A stretch of DNA of 64,000 nt from the NCBI GenBank assembly GCA_014529385.2, contig CM043945.1:94184612-94248611 (forward strand), in the 5' to 3' direction. The stretch comes from Adiantum capillus-veneris (lineage: Eukaryota; Streptophyta; Polypodiopsida; Polypodiales; Pteridaceae). The notes beneath the pieces were generated by a model, which was given only the letters and a program-made list of their open reading frames with translations, did not search any database and was not told the DNA's origin. The position numbers and the translations under genes were made by a program. Below, piece by piece: positions 21,936-35,049 of the stretch (within the stretch, counting starts at the first letter, position 1; each line of letters begins with the position of its first letter).

Positions 21936-24900
21936 GTACTTTATCCGGAGATTCTTGTCTTTCTTTGGCCAAGAATTGTAAATCAGCTGGAGTATTGAGC
22001 TCCATTGTAGAGTATACCACAAATCTAGAACAAATATTCTCCTCCACGGGGCCAAATATTTTGGATCAAAAATTGAAGAACCCCATGTAGAATGCTTCTT
22101 CAAAGGTTTGCATGTAGTAAGAGGTAAAGAAGATCACCTTGGCATGAATCCCTTGAAGTGCTTCATCGGGCGGTTGATATGATAAATCATAGCAAAGCCC
22201 TTGGTTGGCCTCTGAAAATGCCATCCATGGGGAATTTGTCTGCTCTACCTGGCGGAAGGTTTGGATGCAGGTGAGGATGAGCTTGGCTATCTTGGTGAAC
22301 ATAAAACATGCAAGATAAAAAATCATCTTGAAGATCTATATGGTCTATGATAATGTCTTGAGCATGTAATACTCAGAAGCTTTGTCTTTGGTGGACTCAA
22401 CCTACGGTAATTCAACCATGTTGGATGTTTCTAATGGCTACCCCAATTGCAAACTTGGGTGCTTCTTTAGCTAATACATTCTCCAAGCCAGGTGTTGGTC
22501 TTGCAATGTTCAGAGCTTGATCTTTCACTAGTCATTCTTTTACCTTGACGGTTTCATATTTCATTAAGGGATAGGGTGGAGACTGCTAGTGCCACAATTT
22601 TGTGATTTTCTTTGAAGTGAGCTAGACAAAATTAGCTGAATGTAGAATTATTTTCTCCCAAACCATAGCTTCTTTCCAAATATCTCCAATTTCTGTCTTG
22701 ATTTTGCCCTTTATAGCTTTTTCATCTTGAACTGTGAAGCTATCTATAGGACCTTATTCTACTTGGATCTCTACTATGGAGGACTTTAGTGGAACAATGG
22801 TGGGATCAATGTTTTCTTTGAGTTGTAGAAAATTGAGTGCCCCAGTCTCGTTCAATAATGATTCTAGTATATCTTCTTCTGCTACTTTTGCTTGCCCTTT
22901 GACTATTCTTCAGCTGCTGCTAGGACTGTTTGCAAATTAGCTATCTGCTACTAGAGACTGTTAGTGCCAGGTTTCTATGATTTAATTTGAGGCGAGCTAC
23001 ACAACATTTGCTGAATGTATAATTCTTTGCTCCCAACCCATGACCTCTTTCCAAATATCTTCACTTTCCATCTTGATGTTTGCCTTTGGAGTTTTTTCAA
23101 CTTCAACTGTGAAGCTATCTATAGGCTCTTCTTCTGCCTCGAGCTCTACTATGGAGGAATTTGGTGGAATAGTGGTGAGAGCAATTTCTTCAAGCTGTAA
23201 GAAAACAAGTTCCCAAGTCTCCTTCGGTAATGATTCTAGTAGATCTTTTTCTATTACTTTTTGCTTGCAATTTAACTATTCTTGAGCTGATGTTAGGACT
23301 GTTTGCAAATCAGCTATCTGTTGCTAATATGCTTCCTACTCCCTTCTCTGTATCTGCTCCAGCTTGAGTTCCATCTCTAAATCCTTGTTTCTTTTCTCCA
23401 TGGCTTGATATGCCAAGTTGGATCCTTGCAGTGGGAGGACTTTTGAGAATTTTCCTTTAATTTATCAAGCAGCTCACTGTGATCTTTTATCGGCTTGATG
23501 CTTAGGGATTTTCTACCTCTAGCTGAGTCTGTAGCCAATGGGCATGATCATTGTTATCCACTAGAGTGGCATTTACTCTTGTAGTTTTTTTTCATGTCCT
23601 TCACTTGTTGTCGTCAACCGTTCTACCCGTGTGGTCATTAACTGTGGCAGCTGCTAGTACTAACTTCTTGTAAACCGGAAATTTTTGCTTGGAATTGCTT
23701 GTACAGGCTACTGTACTCTTCAACAAATGCATCAACTACATCAATTCTAGCATTCAAATGTGCATTTTCCGCTTCAACTTGCTAAATCTTTTCCTCTTTT
23801 GCATAGATTGTCGTCTTCATCTTTTCTATTATGTGGTGTGTGAACTATGCATATTCCTCTATTTCTTACATGCTGGTAGGTTGGGAGGTACTAGCTTTCT
23901 CTTGGTAATCCTCCTGCTCGATATCTTTCACGACTTTCTCTTGATCCATGTTAGTAGGTGTTGTATCGTTGGGGGTTGACTCTTTGAGGTCTTCTTGAAA
24001 CTTGACTTGTTGTGTAGACTCTTGTCTGTCTTCAAGCTGCTCTTTGTCTATTTACATATCTTCCTTTCCTTCTTTCACTATTGCTTCAATAGTGCCTTGT
24101 GTTTTTTGTCCTGGTTGTTCTATGTTCTCCTCCTCTTGGGTCTCCTCATGCTCGATTTCTCTTGATTCTTTTGCTTCAGTTTGATGTGGAGAGGGTGCAT
24201 CTGCAATGATGGGAGAAGGGGGTAGATCAACTGGATGAGTCTCTGATAGGTCAGAGGTACTCACTTACTCATCCTTCTTCCTTCCCATCTCCTCTTCACG
24301 GTAGATCCGTTCAAGTTCTTCCAGAGGGTCTGTTCCATAGAGATAACTCTTTGTTCTCAAATTCATTCGCGGACTCGGTTGCCAAAACTCCTCAAAATCC
24401 CCTTATAGTCCTCTTTCTCTATCAAAAGATTCTTTTTTCCTCTCCAGTCTAGCTGCCCTCTGTGTTGGCTCTTTAATGATTACAAGTGGTGGATTTCAAA
24501 CTCTTTTTTATTGGTCATTCTTCTCTTTTCCCTTGGCCGCTTGTTTCTTTTCTTCTTCTAGTTCTAAGTAAGGACCCCTTTCTTTAGAGAATTGGTCCTA
24601 AGATTCCTCCATTGGGCTCTTGATTGGAGCTTACTGAGAAAGTTTTCTTTTTTATCTCCAAAGGAGTGGTGGCTGTTTATCTTCATCTTCTTCTTCTTAC
24701 TCATTCTTCAAACCGGCTTCCAACCAAGCATTTTGATCTGAGACGCAAGTGGTAGATTTTCTACCATTTCCACAGCATGGTATGCAATGCATATCATGAA
24801 TTCTAGTTCTCCCAAGTACTTTATGTCTTTTGAATTTTTGGTGTTTTCCAAAGTATTGAGCACATACAAGGTATGATTTATCTGCATGGGCAGCTTAGTA

Positions 24901-25170
24901 TCCACAATAGTCGTGAATGCCAATGCCACTACATGGTTTGGGCATGTGTACCTTAGTGGTCTCTTGGTTGAGAAGTGAAAATTTTGGTGGACACTGGCTT
25001 ATTGATCATGTCTTTAAAGGTGGCCACAATGATATTGCAAGTAAACACTCTCGTTCTCTTGTTTTCTTTGGATCTCATGGATCTCCGTTTGTGGACATCT
25101 TGAGGGTCTCAACAAAAATCTCCCTTGTGATATTCACTTCCGTTGGATGGCTAGTAGAGTCTGAGATCTA
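21936..25170 (-). pseudogene. Decayed minus-strand coding region, family not recognised
   Basis: Read on the minus strand, this stretch gives protein-like sequence with many in-frame stops and shifts. Recognisable pieces are: a segment with LGELEFMICIAYHAVEMVENL (24708-24929); an acidic, proline- and glutamine-rich segment (24052-24264); a coiled-coil-like segment rich in K, E and Q (about 23650-23900); a duplicated 125-residue segment with IDSFTV and EDIWKE (22581-23330); and an 86-codon frame (22066-22326) continuing as ENICSRFVVYSTMELNTPADL up to the R LTR. R cut the frame within its 3' end. Many stops sit where CAA, CAG or CGA would fit. It may be a dead transposon ORF or a host gene; I do not recognise the family. 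Confidence 0.5.
22581..23330 (-). repeat. Diverged tandem duplication, period about 375 bp
   Basis: Two consecutive units (22581-22955 and 22956-about 23330) share blocks such as CTGTGAAGCTATCTATAGG and TTTCCAAATATCT in the same order. Both translate on the minus strand to the same short domain, so a coding segment was duplicated before the gene decayed. Confidence 0.75.
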
Positions 25171-25500
25171 AGTTGTCCCGTATTCTTTAATGGAGCTCAG
25201 CAATTCATAAGCTCATTGAAGATCTACTCCACAAGGTTCCATTTGATAAAATGGTAGAAGGCATAGCTTCCTATGGGCCTCCCGGAGCTCTGGACCTTGA
25301 GATATATTGTATATCTCTTTTGGCATCATTTGCAGTTCCATTGTCTGGTTGTCTGCTATTCTGAATTTACAATGGAAGATGGGCACATGATTCCTGTCCA
25401 GTACATCTCCCCGGGATTTACCATGGAAAACTTACTGCACCATGTAAGTGCAGGGGAGGGGGGTTTTATACCAAGTTACATAAGCGTATAAGCTAGAGGG

Positions 25501-28500
25501 AGGCCCCCAATAATTTATCTCCCAAGCTTAAAAATAAGAGAGGGGGTATGATATTTATGGGAGGGGAGGGGGAGGGGGAGGGAGGGACCTGATTCGGGTT
25601 GATTACTTGTAACGATTGGACACCGATGTGCACTAGAACTTGCTTGAATTTAGGGGAATTTGTTTTTTCAAGTCACACATCAAATTTTGCATCAAGTCGG
25701 TCATAGATAAGGGCTGATTTGGAGTAGGTCAAGGGTTGATTTACACCAAATTTGGATGGGTCAGAATAGGATGAGTACCTAGAGTGCACACTGATCGAGC
25801 ACACAGACTAAAAGTCAAACTAGGACACATTGAGGATACATATAGTTATCAACAGAAGTGGTTCCTTAGAACATTTCCAGTCACTACGCTACACACTCTT
25901 TGACTAGTTTTACTCAGTTAGATTATGTGAGACCTAAATTTTATATGTAAGATAGGGGTATGATAGTTTTCTTCATTGATTGTCGTATAAGCATAAAAAG
26001 GGGTCATATTCCCCAATATGAGTCGTATAGGGGTTTTATAAAGTTTTCCGCTCGCATGTGGCATCTCGTTTTGTATAAAGAGTGAATCCCTTGGGTATAT
26101 CTCTTGCAAAGGTTTTCCTCGGTTTGGGGGGGGGGGGGGGAGGGGGGTCACCTAATAATTATGTGACTATCATGTGAGTGCAACAGAAGGAGTTATTAAA
26201 TTTAATTTTGTCTCACATTTTCACATACAGAAGGATATTGTAAAATGAATTTGGGCAAGAAATTTTCAATTGACTAGGAAAAGGATGTAATTTATTTCTC
26301 AAAAATTCACAGATAAGGACTTTTAGACATAGTCCTTGAATGCACACGATATACATAATTTATGCATAGTAACCCCCCCGAGAGGTTTTCTTTTCTTCTC
26401 TCATTGACTCATCTTTCTGTTGGTACTCTGGAATCTCTAGAAGCCTCTACTATTGGGTCTTCTTTTTGGTGTAGAAGACTAGTTCAGCACTAATCCGGAG
26501 TCAGTACACCATAAACTAGAAATATATGCACTTCACAACAGAAAATCTCTTATCAAGCTCCAATTGAGATATAGCAAATCAATTTCACAATTCAAATCAG
26601 ATTATTATCACTTTGATCCATAGAAACAAAATGCAAGCACTAGAATGGTAATTGGCAAAACAATTACATAAGAGATAATTGTTGTAGGGCCTTGACTCAT
26701 CATGTGGACAGGATGCATGAGGAAAAAATGCCAAGTTGGGTCATTTTTGGTGCTTGTAGATAATAAGAGCTCTTATTATCTACCCTTGACAAAATTTAGC
26801 TTATTCAACTTTTAATGCTACATATTTGTCCTGCAGGTTAGTAAAAGTAACTTTTAACCCTAATTTGAATTGAATTTGGTCTCTTGAGGTTGTTCTCTAC
26901 ACTTGGTCCTCTAAATTTGGCGGTTATTCTTTTGACACTTGATGGTCATTTTTCGTGCATCCAAGCTTGGAGTAGTGTCCCATATGTCATGGGGAGTGGC
27001 CCTATGAGTTTTGGTATCTTTCGGAGTAGTATTGAGACCATAGCTAATAAATGATGCTTTGTGATGGTTAGAGCCAATTTCTTATGTTTGGGGCCTCAAC
27101 TAAGATTTTCATTTGGTTTCACCTAGGTACATTGGTTATGACACCTATATGGACGCCTTATGTAAAGTCAAATGTGATTCTGACTTTGGGACAAATTCCA
27201 ATTTATTATCTATAGACCTCCCCGATCTCCCCCCCCCCCCCCCCCCCCCCAAGGCCTCAAGAGTCAAATGGTCATATGAATCATTGGGAATGTTCTATTA
27301 GTAATCTCTATGCACCCCTTGAGTGTTAACTTGATAAATTTGTCATCCCAATCCTAGAAATCTTTTTACGCTCTCATCCATGGAAATCTGAGCACTATAT
27401 CTTTATTAATATGCTCATTGGTAATGCTAAAAAATGTATGCAGACATAGAGATCCATGCACAAAATATTGAGATTGATAAACCCAATGTTGGAGTGAACT
27501 CCTTATGGCACACTTTGAATTTAGCTTACAATAGTCCAATGGTTAGGTGGTCACCCTTTTGTAGGTTGAGTAGTTTAGTGCATTGAGCCGAGCACTTATG
27601 TCTATGAGTGCTTTGACTTTGAATCCATCTTCGAGCGTTATTGTTATTCTCATGTCCGATCCATCCAGCCATTCATCATCATCAGTCTCTAATTCATCCT
27701 CTACTAAATTTTAAGTGTATCAACTGGCAAAACTTATGGAATTGGTCGAATTGTGGCTTTGTGGTTCAAGATACAAATGTGCACCTCCTCTTGAGCTGCC
27801 TTGATCACCTCTTGTCATTTGAGTTTGCATTTGTTAGTTGTATCCATTCTTTGCAAAAGATCAATAGTCAATGGAAAATGGTACTTTCTTAATTAATACT
27901 CACTAATTCAGTTTTCCATTATTTCCACATCTAAGGTGGCTAGTTTTACTGCTCGACTTGGTGAAAAAACTTCTTTTCTAGTTTTGGTCAGTTCTATTCG
28001 AGGCCTCAACAAAATCAAAAGGCGGCAAGGGACGGGAGCTGACGTTGTGGGTTTTTTGATGCACTTTGTGGTTTGGGAATCAAGTCACCAAGAAAAAAGA
28101 AACTGAAGGAGGCTAAAAGAGGTGCTCAAGGAGGTCTTTCAAGTGGTTTTTTTGTGAAGTATGGGAGCTCTTAGAGGATGGAAACACTAGAGCATGCCAC
28201 ATGGTGCCCATGATAGCCCATATACAATATGCAAGGTAGGTCGGGGAGGGGGGTGTTTAGCCTGAAGTGCTCCCACTCCATGAGCATCACAACATAAATC
28301 TTGGTGTCTATGGTGGTAATGTGAGGTGGCCCTTGTGGTGTTGTTTGTGACGTGACCAAGTGGTCCGTTGGGGCCCTGCTATGTGTGGTTCTATTGTCGG
28401 TGTTGGGTGGTAATCCGACGGTCATTTAATAGTACTCTGCACAATGATGACATGGCATCCCGATTGGGGGACTTCTCTAATGCTCAAAATTGGCCCATTT

Positions 28501-30175
28501 TTTTGAAGGAAAGGGGGGACCCCACTAGCACTAGTGCTAGTGCGAGGTGGGCCTTCCTGCCATGGTGGTACAAAGGCAAGTGAAAGAGAGAAAGACGAAG
28601 CTTAACAAGTTTCACTTTGCATGCAAACTTCAAAAGACAATGGACAAGTGTTCGATGCTCATCCACTTACTAACAGTAGCTATTGGAGCTCTATAAACAA
28701 ACATTTTTAACCCATTTCGGGGGACTTTTGACAGGCAAAGGAGGCTTTTTTCCATTAAGGTTTTTTTATCGATTGGGCTTTGGGCCATTTTTCCTACACG
28801 AAGATAGAAAGGGCTGCCAGTTCTTGATTTTGAGTTTGCCGATGCGTGTGCTAGCTTGGAGCATTTGTACATGGTTGTTTCTCGAGGGGTGCACTATGTA
28901 ATCATGTTAATGTATAATGTGAGTTCGAAAGGAGGGGTTTTAAAATTTTAAAAAAAAGGCAATTTAACAGAGATACATGAAAATAAGGGGTTTTTATATT
29001 TAATTTTGAAAAAAATCCTAAAAAAAGGGGTCATTGTATTTATTCCGACATGTTAAGAGAGGGGTTTTCTTAATACCCCACAAACGCACGTTATTACGGG
29101 GGATACTGAACGGTGAACCCCCGGAGGGTTGTTTTGATGATAGAGAAGCCATCACTACCATTTCTTGGGGTCGATTCCCCCTTCCACCTTCTCTTCTCTA
29201 CTTGTGTCCATGCTTTTTTGGGTGTGTTTTGGAAAGTGTGCCCCCGCAAGTTCTATTGTGCAAAGAGAGACTGGGAGAGTATTTGTGTGAAGGGAAGGCA
29301 ATGGATTGAGCTATGTAGAATGATTGAGAATGTTTGATGTGCTGCAACGAGTGTGTGCATTGTGTTGTGTGAAAATGGTGGTTTGTCTATAAGTTGTGTT
29401 GAGTTTTGAAGGTGAACTCTAGTGTATTGGGGTGTTGTGTATATCCTAAGCTATAGAGATGCGTGCTATTTGTGTTCAGGGTGTGTTGAAATTTTCCCCT
29501 CTCCAACATCTCAAGAAGATACATTGGGTGCCACACCATTGAGTCATTTTGTATCTCCACTCTTTTGATGTTTGCTAGTACTTTATGGTTTAAGTGTGAT
29601 TTTGTTTCAATGGCACAATATACTTATGGTTTCAAATGATCGCGCATAATGGATCTGCATAGGGGAGGTTTGAATATTTCACCAACCAAGAAATACAACC
29701 AAAGTATAATTTCCCTCAGTGATTTTGTTCAACTTTGTCTCTTCAAGTCCCTTGTTTTCTCAATGTGTGAATTTAAGACATATATATCAAATGGGAAATT
29801 GGAACATTGGGAGTTCCTCCCACCAACACATTCTCAACAACTCTCCCTTCATCCCCTTGAGTGTGTCTCTACCCATCTTTGTCTCTCCAACATACCCATT
29901 GGCATGGAGGTTGGTTAAGGGCCAAGTATTGATCCAAATCTCTTGAGCTAGAGGTGAATCTAATGGCAAGAGTTCCCATCTAGCTCTCATCGCACTTTTA
30001 TTTGTCTCAAATCTACAAAACAAATGTGGGCTTGAAAATGGAATGATGATACAATTCTTGTTAGCACGATCAAACATACTTGTGGAGGTGGACATTGATC
30101 TCCTTGATGAAATAACTTTTGAGAAAGCCTACAAAAACACTATGAGCTTTTTTTAAAGGGAATGTGTATCATGTT
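25501..30175. other. Gene-poor stretch
   Basis: No frame here has convincing protein character and no LTR pair was found. It holds a G-rich run with G-quadruplex spacing (25559-25586), 15 consecutive G (26126-26140) and 22 consecutive C (27229-27250). A minus-strand frame at 29787-30095 (102 codons) is open but matches nothing I know. Copia-1 inserted at its right edge. Confidence 0.5.
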
Positions 30176-30180
30176 ATCTT

Positions 30181-30927
30181 TGTTAGGAAATAAGACGTAG
30201 CTAAATAGATAATTGAGTGGATTACTTAATGGAGAGAGACAGATTTATATACACGAGATTATAGAGTAGAGAGAGAGAGAGAGAGTACACACGATATACG
30301 TGGTTCACCCAATGTGGGCTACGTCCATGGGAAAGCAGCCACCCAATGGCTTTAGTACTTGAAAACAAGAAGTAGTTTACAAAGGGATTATACCCTTAAT
30401 GGAGCTCCCGCCTTGCTTCACTCTCACCACCTCACACTCACCTTGTTGCATCAACTTCACACTATAAAATGTGTGTAGAAATGGCCTCCTTTTATAGGCC
30501 AAAAGGGTTACCCTCTCTTATGAGAGACAGCCATGTGTAGCCACCCTTGTGCGAATAAGTCCAAATCGGACCCTCCAATTCACCCATGTGTGGCCGCCCT
30601 TGAGAAGACAAGTCCGCTTTTGAATCCGGCCACCGGCCATTGACTACCGGCCACCGGCCAACCGACCGGTTTTTTTTCGACCACTTTTCGGCCGCTGTCC
30701 GGCTATAATATTCCGGAGAAAAAGAATATTCCGGCAAAAAAAATAATCTCGGGGGCCTCCGCCCCCGAGGCCTTTAAGGTTGCCCCTGATTCTTGTCCGT
30801 GAAAATTTTGGTTTCCGGTGAGTGATTTTCCTTCACGCACGATGGCTTCTCCTCATAATGGGGGCCTTACAAATGTGCGCTTTTACCACAGAAAATTACA
30901 AGGGTAAATCAGGCTCCATACTTAACA
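30181..30927 (-). repeat. Copia-1 3' LTR (747 bp)
   Basis: On the plus strand it starts TGTTAGG and ends CTTAACA. It contains a perfect 9-bp stem with a 4-base loop at 30748-30769 (CTCGGGGGC...GCCCCCGAG) that is missing from the other LTR, a short GA run, and a TATA-type box near 30490 on the minus strand. Confidence 0.95.
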
Positions 30928-30940
30928 ATCTCCCACTTGG
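30928..30940 (-). other. Copia-1 polypurine tract
   Basis: The minus strand reads CCAAGTGGGAGAT directly before the LTR start, the usual copia tract. Confidence 0.8.
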
Positions 30941-30987
30941 AGACTGATCTCCAAACCAAACCTGTGACTGCTTTCCATTCTGGCTTC

Positions 30988-33900
30988 TTATCCTTGAATG
31001 CCGATTGAAGATGAGCAAAAGCTCAACTTCTCCTTGTTGACCACCTTTGTAAACATGTCTGCAGGATTTTCACTTGTATGCACCTTTCCTAGCTTTAGTT
31101 GTCCCTCTTCCAAAAGACTGCGTATGAAGTGATATCTCACCTCAATGTGCTTTGTCCTTGAATGAAAGGCTGAGTTCTTCGCAAGATGGATAGCGCTTTG
31201 GCTATCACTGTACAAGACACAATTGTCTTGTTTGAATCCAAGCTCTTCTAAGAATCTGTGAAGCCACATAATTTCTTTTCTTGCCTCCGTCATTGCTACA
31301 TACTCTGCTTCCGTGGTAGAAAGTGAAACCACTTTCTGCAGCTTTGAAGCCCAGCTTACTGCTGTGCCTCCAACCGTGAACACATAGCCAGTAGTGCTCC
31401 TTCGAGTATCTTTGTCATCTGCCATATCTGTATCAGCATACCCTTCTAGAAAAATATCAGTTTCTCCAAAATACAAAGCATTTGTTGTTGTCCCTTTTAG
31501 ATACCTAAGTATCCACTTCACAGCTTGCCAATGCTCTTTACCTGGGTTGTCCATGAACCTACTCACAACTCCCACTGCATGTGCAATGTCTGGCCTTGTC
31601 CAGACCATAGCATACATTAGAGAACCTACTACGGCAGCATATGGAACTTTAGACATATAGGCTATCTCGTCTTGTGTCTTTGGACACATATCCTTCGTTA
31701 GTTTAAAATGACCAGCCAAAGGTGTAGAAACTAGTTTTGCATTTTGCATTGCAAACCTTTCTAGTACCTTCTTGATGTAATCTTCTTGAGATAGCTTTAT
31801 TGTCTTCTTCGTCATGTCCCTTGATATTTTCATACCAAGTATCCTCTTTGCAGCACCTAAATCTTTCATTGAAAAAGATTTAGACAGCTCCTCTTTTAGG
31901 TCTTTGATGTCCTGCATGTTAGCACTTCCAATCAACATGTCATCAACATACAACATTAGGATGATGAATTTCCCATCTCCCAAATTCTTCGTGTAGACGC
32001 AGTGATCCGAGTTGCATCTTGTGAATCCATGATCCAACATCCATCGATCAAACTTCAAGTACCATTGTCTTGATGCTTGCTTTAAACCATACAAGCTCTT
32101 CTTTAATCTGCAAACCATTTTCTCCTTACCTTTTACTTCATACCCCTTTGGTTGAAGCATGTAGATTTCCTCCTCTAAGTCACCGTGAGGGAATGCCGTA
32201 TTTACATCCATTTGCTCGAGATTTAGATCATGAGCAGCCACAAGGCTTAAGACAAGCCTAATTGAGTTCATTTTTACAACAGGAGAAAATATTTCATTGA
32301 AGTCAATACCTTTCTTTTGAGAAAAACCTTTTACCACAAGCCTAGACTTGTACCTTTTCTTCCCACCTTCTTCTTCCTTTAGCTTGTACACCCATTTGTT
32401 TTGAAGTGCCCGCTTACCTTTAGGCAACTCAACCAACTCCCATGTTTGGTTGCGATGTAGTGAGTCCATCTCCACTTGCATGCTCTTCGTCCATTCTTCT
32501 CTGGATTCATGTTGCATAGCTTCTTCATATGATTTCGACTCTCCAGAATCTGAGATCAAGAGATGGTTGAAGGAAGGAACAAACCTTTCTGGAGGTCTAC
32601 TTGCTCTTGTAGATCTTCGGGGAATAGGTTGAGGCTCCTCATTTGGTTGACGTTGTTGCACATTGTCACCGTTTGCGGTCCTTGAGTCTTCACCGTCCTC
32701 AAGCTCCATGTACTCATCACCTGTTTCTTTTGTTTGTTAATCTTTGTACATATTTTGTTCGTTAAAAATTACATCCCTACTCCTTAAGATTTTACCATCT
32801 TCAGGATTCCATAGGCGATACCCAAACTCTCCTTCTCCATAGCCAATGAAGAAACACTTTTTGGATTTTGCATCTATCTTTGATCTTAGGATTCTATCTA
32901 TGTGCATGAAAGCCTCACACCCAAACACTTTGAGAAATGCATAATTCACCGGTTTACCTGTCCATGCCTCTTCTGGAACTCCCCCATCCAATGCCGTTGA
33001 GGATGACCGGTTGATTAAGTACACAGAGGTACTTACAGCTTCCGCCCAAAGCTCAAGCGGTAGGCCTGCATGTAGCCGCATGCTTCGTGCTCGTTCCATG
33101 ATTGTCCTGTTAATCCTTTCCGAAATCCCATTTTGCTGAGGTGTCCTTGGGGTTGTCCTTTGCCTCCGAATGCCATTGCTAGCACAAAAGCTTTCAAAAG
33201 CTTGGCTGCAATATTCACCTTCATTGTCAGATCTGAGGCATTTAACCTTGGTACCTATTTCATTCTCCACAAAGGCTTTCCACCTTTGAAATATGAAAAA
33301 TACATCGGATTTATTCTTCATGACATAAACCCATGTTTTTCTAGTCGCATCGTCTATGAATGCTACATAGTACAATGAGCCACCAAGTGATGGTGTACTT
33401 GCAGGACCCCAAACATTAGAATGAACCAACTCAAGTTTTTTATTTTTTCTTTCATTTCCTGATTTTTGAAATTTTACCCTCTTTTGTTTACCATAAACAC
33501 AATCTTCACAGAACTCTAAGTCCACTTCTTTCAAACCTGGTAGAAGCTTCTTTGTTTGAAGGATTTGCATTCCTTTGGCACTCATATGCCCAAGTCGGTA
33601 GTGCCACACCGCACTGTCAACTTCTGTAGTTGCTGCACAAGCTGAAGGTTGCGTGCTAATAGTACACAAGTAAAGTGTACCGACTTTTGCACCCTTGGCA
33701 ACCATCAAAGATCCCTTTGAGATCTTCCACCGTTTGTTTCCGAATGCAATGTTGTGACCTTCATCGTCCAATTGTCCTGTAGAGATCAAATTTTTGTGAA
33801 GAGAAGGAACATGCCTAACATCTTTAAGCTTCCATTCATTTCCGTTAGCAGTTTTGACAAAAATTGTACCTTTGTCGACAATCTCACAAGCTTCATCATC

Positions 33901-34857
33901 TCCCAAGTATACATACCCAAAATTACCTTTGGTGTAGTCTTGGAAATGTTGCTTGTGTGGTGTCGCATGGAATGAAGCCCCGGAATCTACTATCCAGGAA
34001 TTAGACACATTGTCTAATGAGAGAATTAGAGCATCTTGCTCTACTTTACCTGCCACATTGGCCTCCGATGTTGTCTTGTTGTCTTGAGACTCTGTCTCCT
34101 TCTTCTTCTTGGACCAGCAATCCTTCTTGACGTGGCCCTTCTTGCCGCAGTTCCAACATTCAAGAACTGACTTTGTGCGTGACTTGCTCCGCCTTGAGCG
34201 GTCACGACCCTTTTGGTTTTTGAACCTCTCCTTAGGCCTTCCTCTTGTTTCCACTGATAGTGCAGCACTTGATGATTCTCCTATGCTTCTCCTTCGCATT
34301 TGCTCGCTTAGGAGAACACCCACAACATCATCAAACTTAAGAGTATTTGTGCCAGATATAGAATTACTTACAGCCATCACAAGGCTGTCCCAACTATCCG
34401 GTAGAGATGATAGTATAAGGAGAGCTCGCACTTCGTCATCGAAATTGATTTTCACTGATCGAAGTTGACTTATGTTTGTGTTAAAGTCATTTAGGTGTTC
34501 TGCAACTGAACCATTCTCTGCCATATTTAGATTGAACAAGCGCTTCATAAGAAATACCTTATTGGATGCCGATGGTTTCTCGTAGAAGTCGTCAAGTGAC
34601 TTCATCAAGTCCTCCGTGGTCTTCATCTCCAAAACATTGAAGGCCACCGTTGACGCCAAGCTTAACCGGATTGCTCCCAGTGCCTTTCGATCAAGGACAA
34701 TCCAGGCTTCATCTGCCATTGTTGCGGGCTTCTTCGCAAGACCGCCTAGTGGCAAATAGAGGTCCTTCTGGTAGAGATAGTCTTCAATCTGTATCTTCCA
34801 ATGTTGGTAGTTTTTGCCGTTGAACTTCTCAATCTTGAGCTTCCCTTCCTCCTCCAT
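30988..34857 (-). pseudogene. Copia-1 gag-pol polyprotein with one stop and an altered integrase residue
   Basis: The ATG at 34857 opens Gag (FNGKNYQHWKIQIEDYL). Then come the zinc knuckle CWNCGKKGHVKKDC, protease WIVDSGASFH, integrase (HMSAKG and CEDCVYGKQ of the finger; core LVHSNVWGP, LRSDNEGEY, NGISERINR), RT (YKSRLVVKGF, MLYVDDML with Asp-Asp intact) and RNase H (YADTDMADD, TEAEYVAM, DSQSAIHLAKN). A single in-frame TAA at 32737-32739 separates integrase and RT; the frame is otherwise open for about 1290 codons. The first catalytic Asp of the integrase is Asn (HSNVWGP where the family has HSDVWGP), a one-base GAT to AAT change. Both defects suggest the copy is inactive. Confidence 0.93.
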
Positions 34858-34916
34858 AACTCCCACTCAATTCAAGGAATCCTTTCCTTGAGATAATTTA
34901 GCTACGAGAAAACCTT

Positions 34917-34928
34917 GCTCTGATACCA
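34917..34928 (-). other. Copia-1 primer binding site (initiator Met tRNA)
   Basis: The minus strand reads TGGTATCAGAGC, two bases inside the 5' LTR: the standard plant copia primer site. Confidence 0.95.
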
Positions 34929-34930
34929 GT

Positions 34931-35014
34931 TGTTAGGAAATAAGACATAGCTAAATAGATAATTGAGTGGATTACTTAATGGAGAGAGATAGATTTATAT
35001 ACACGAGATTATAG

Positions 35015-35049
<35 letters not shown>

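Noticed and set aside
29787-30095. 102-codon minus-strand gene
   Set aside because: Open but with no recognisable domain, partner or conservation evidence.
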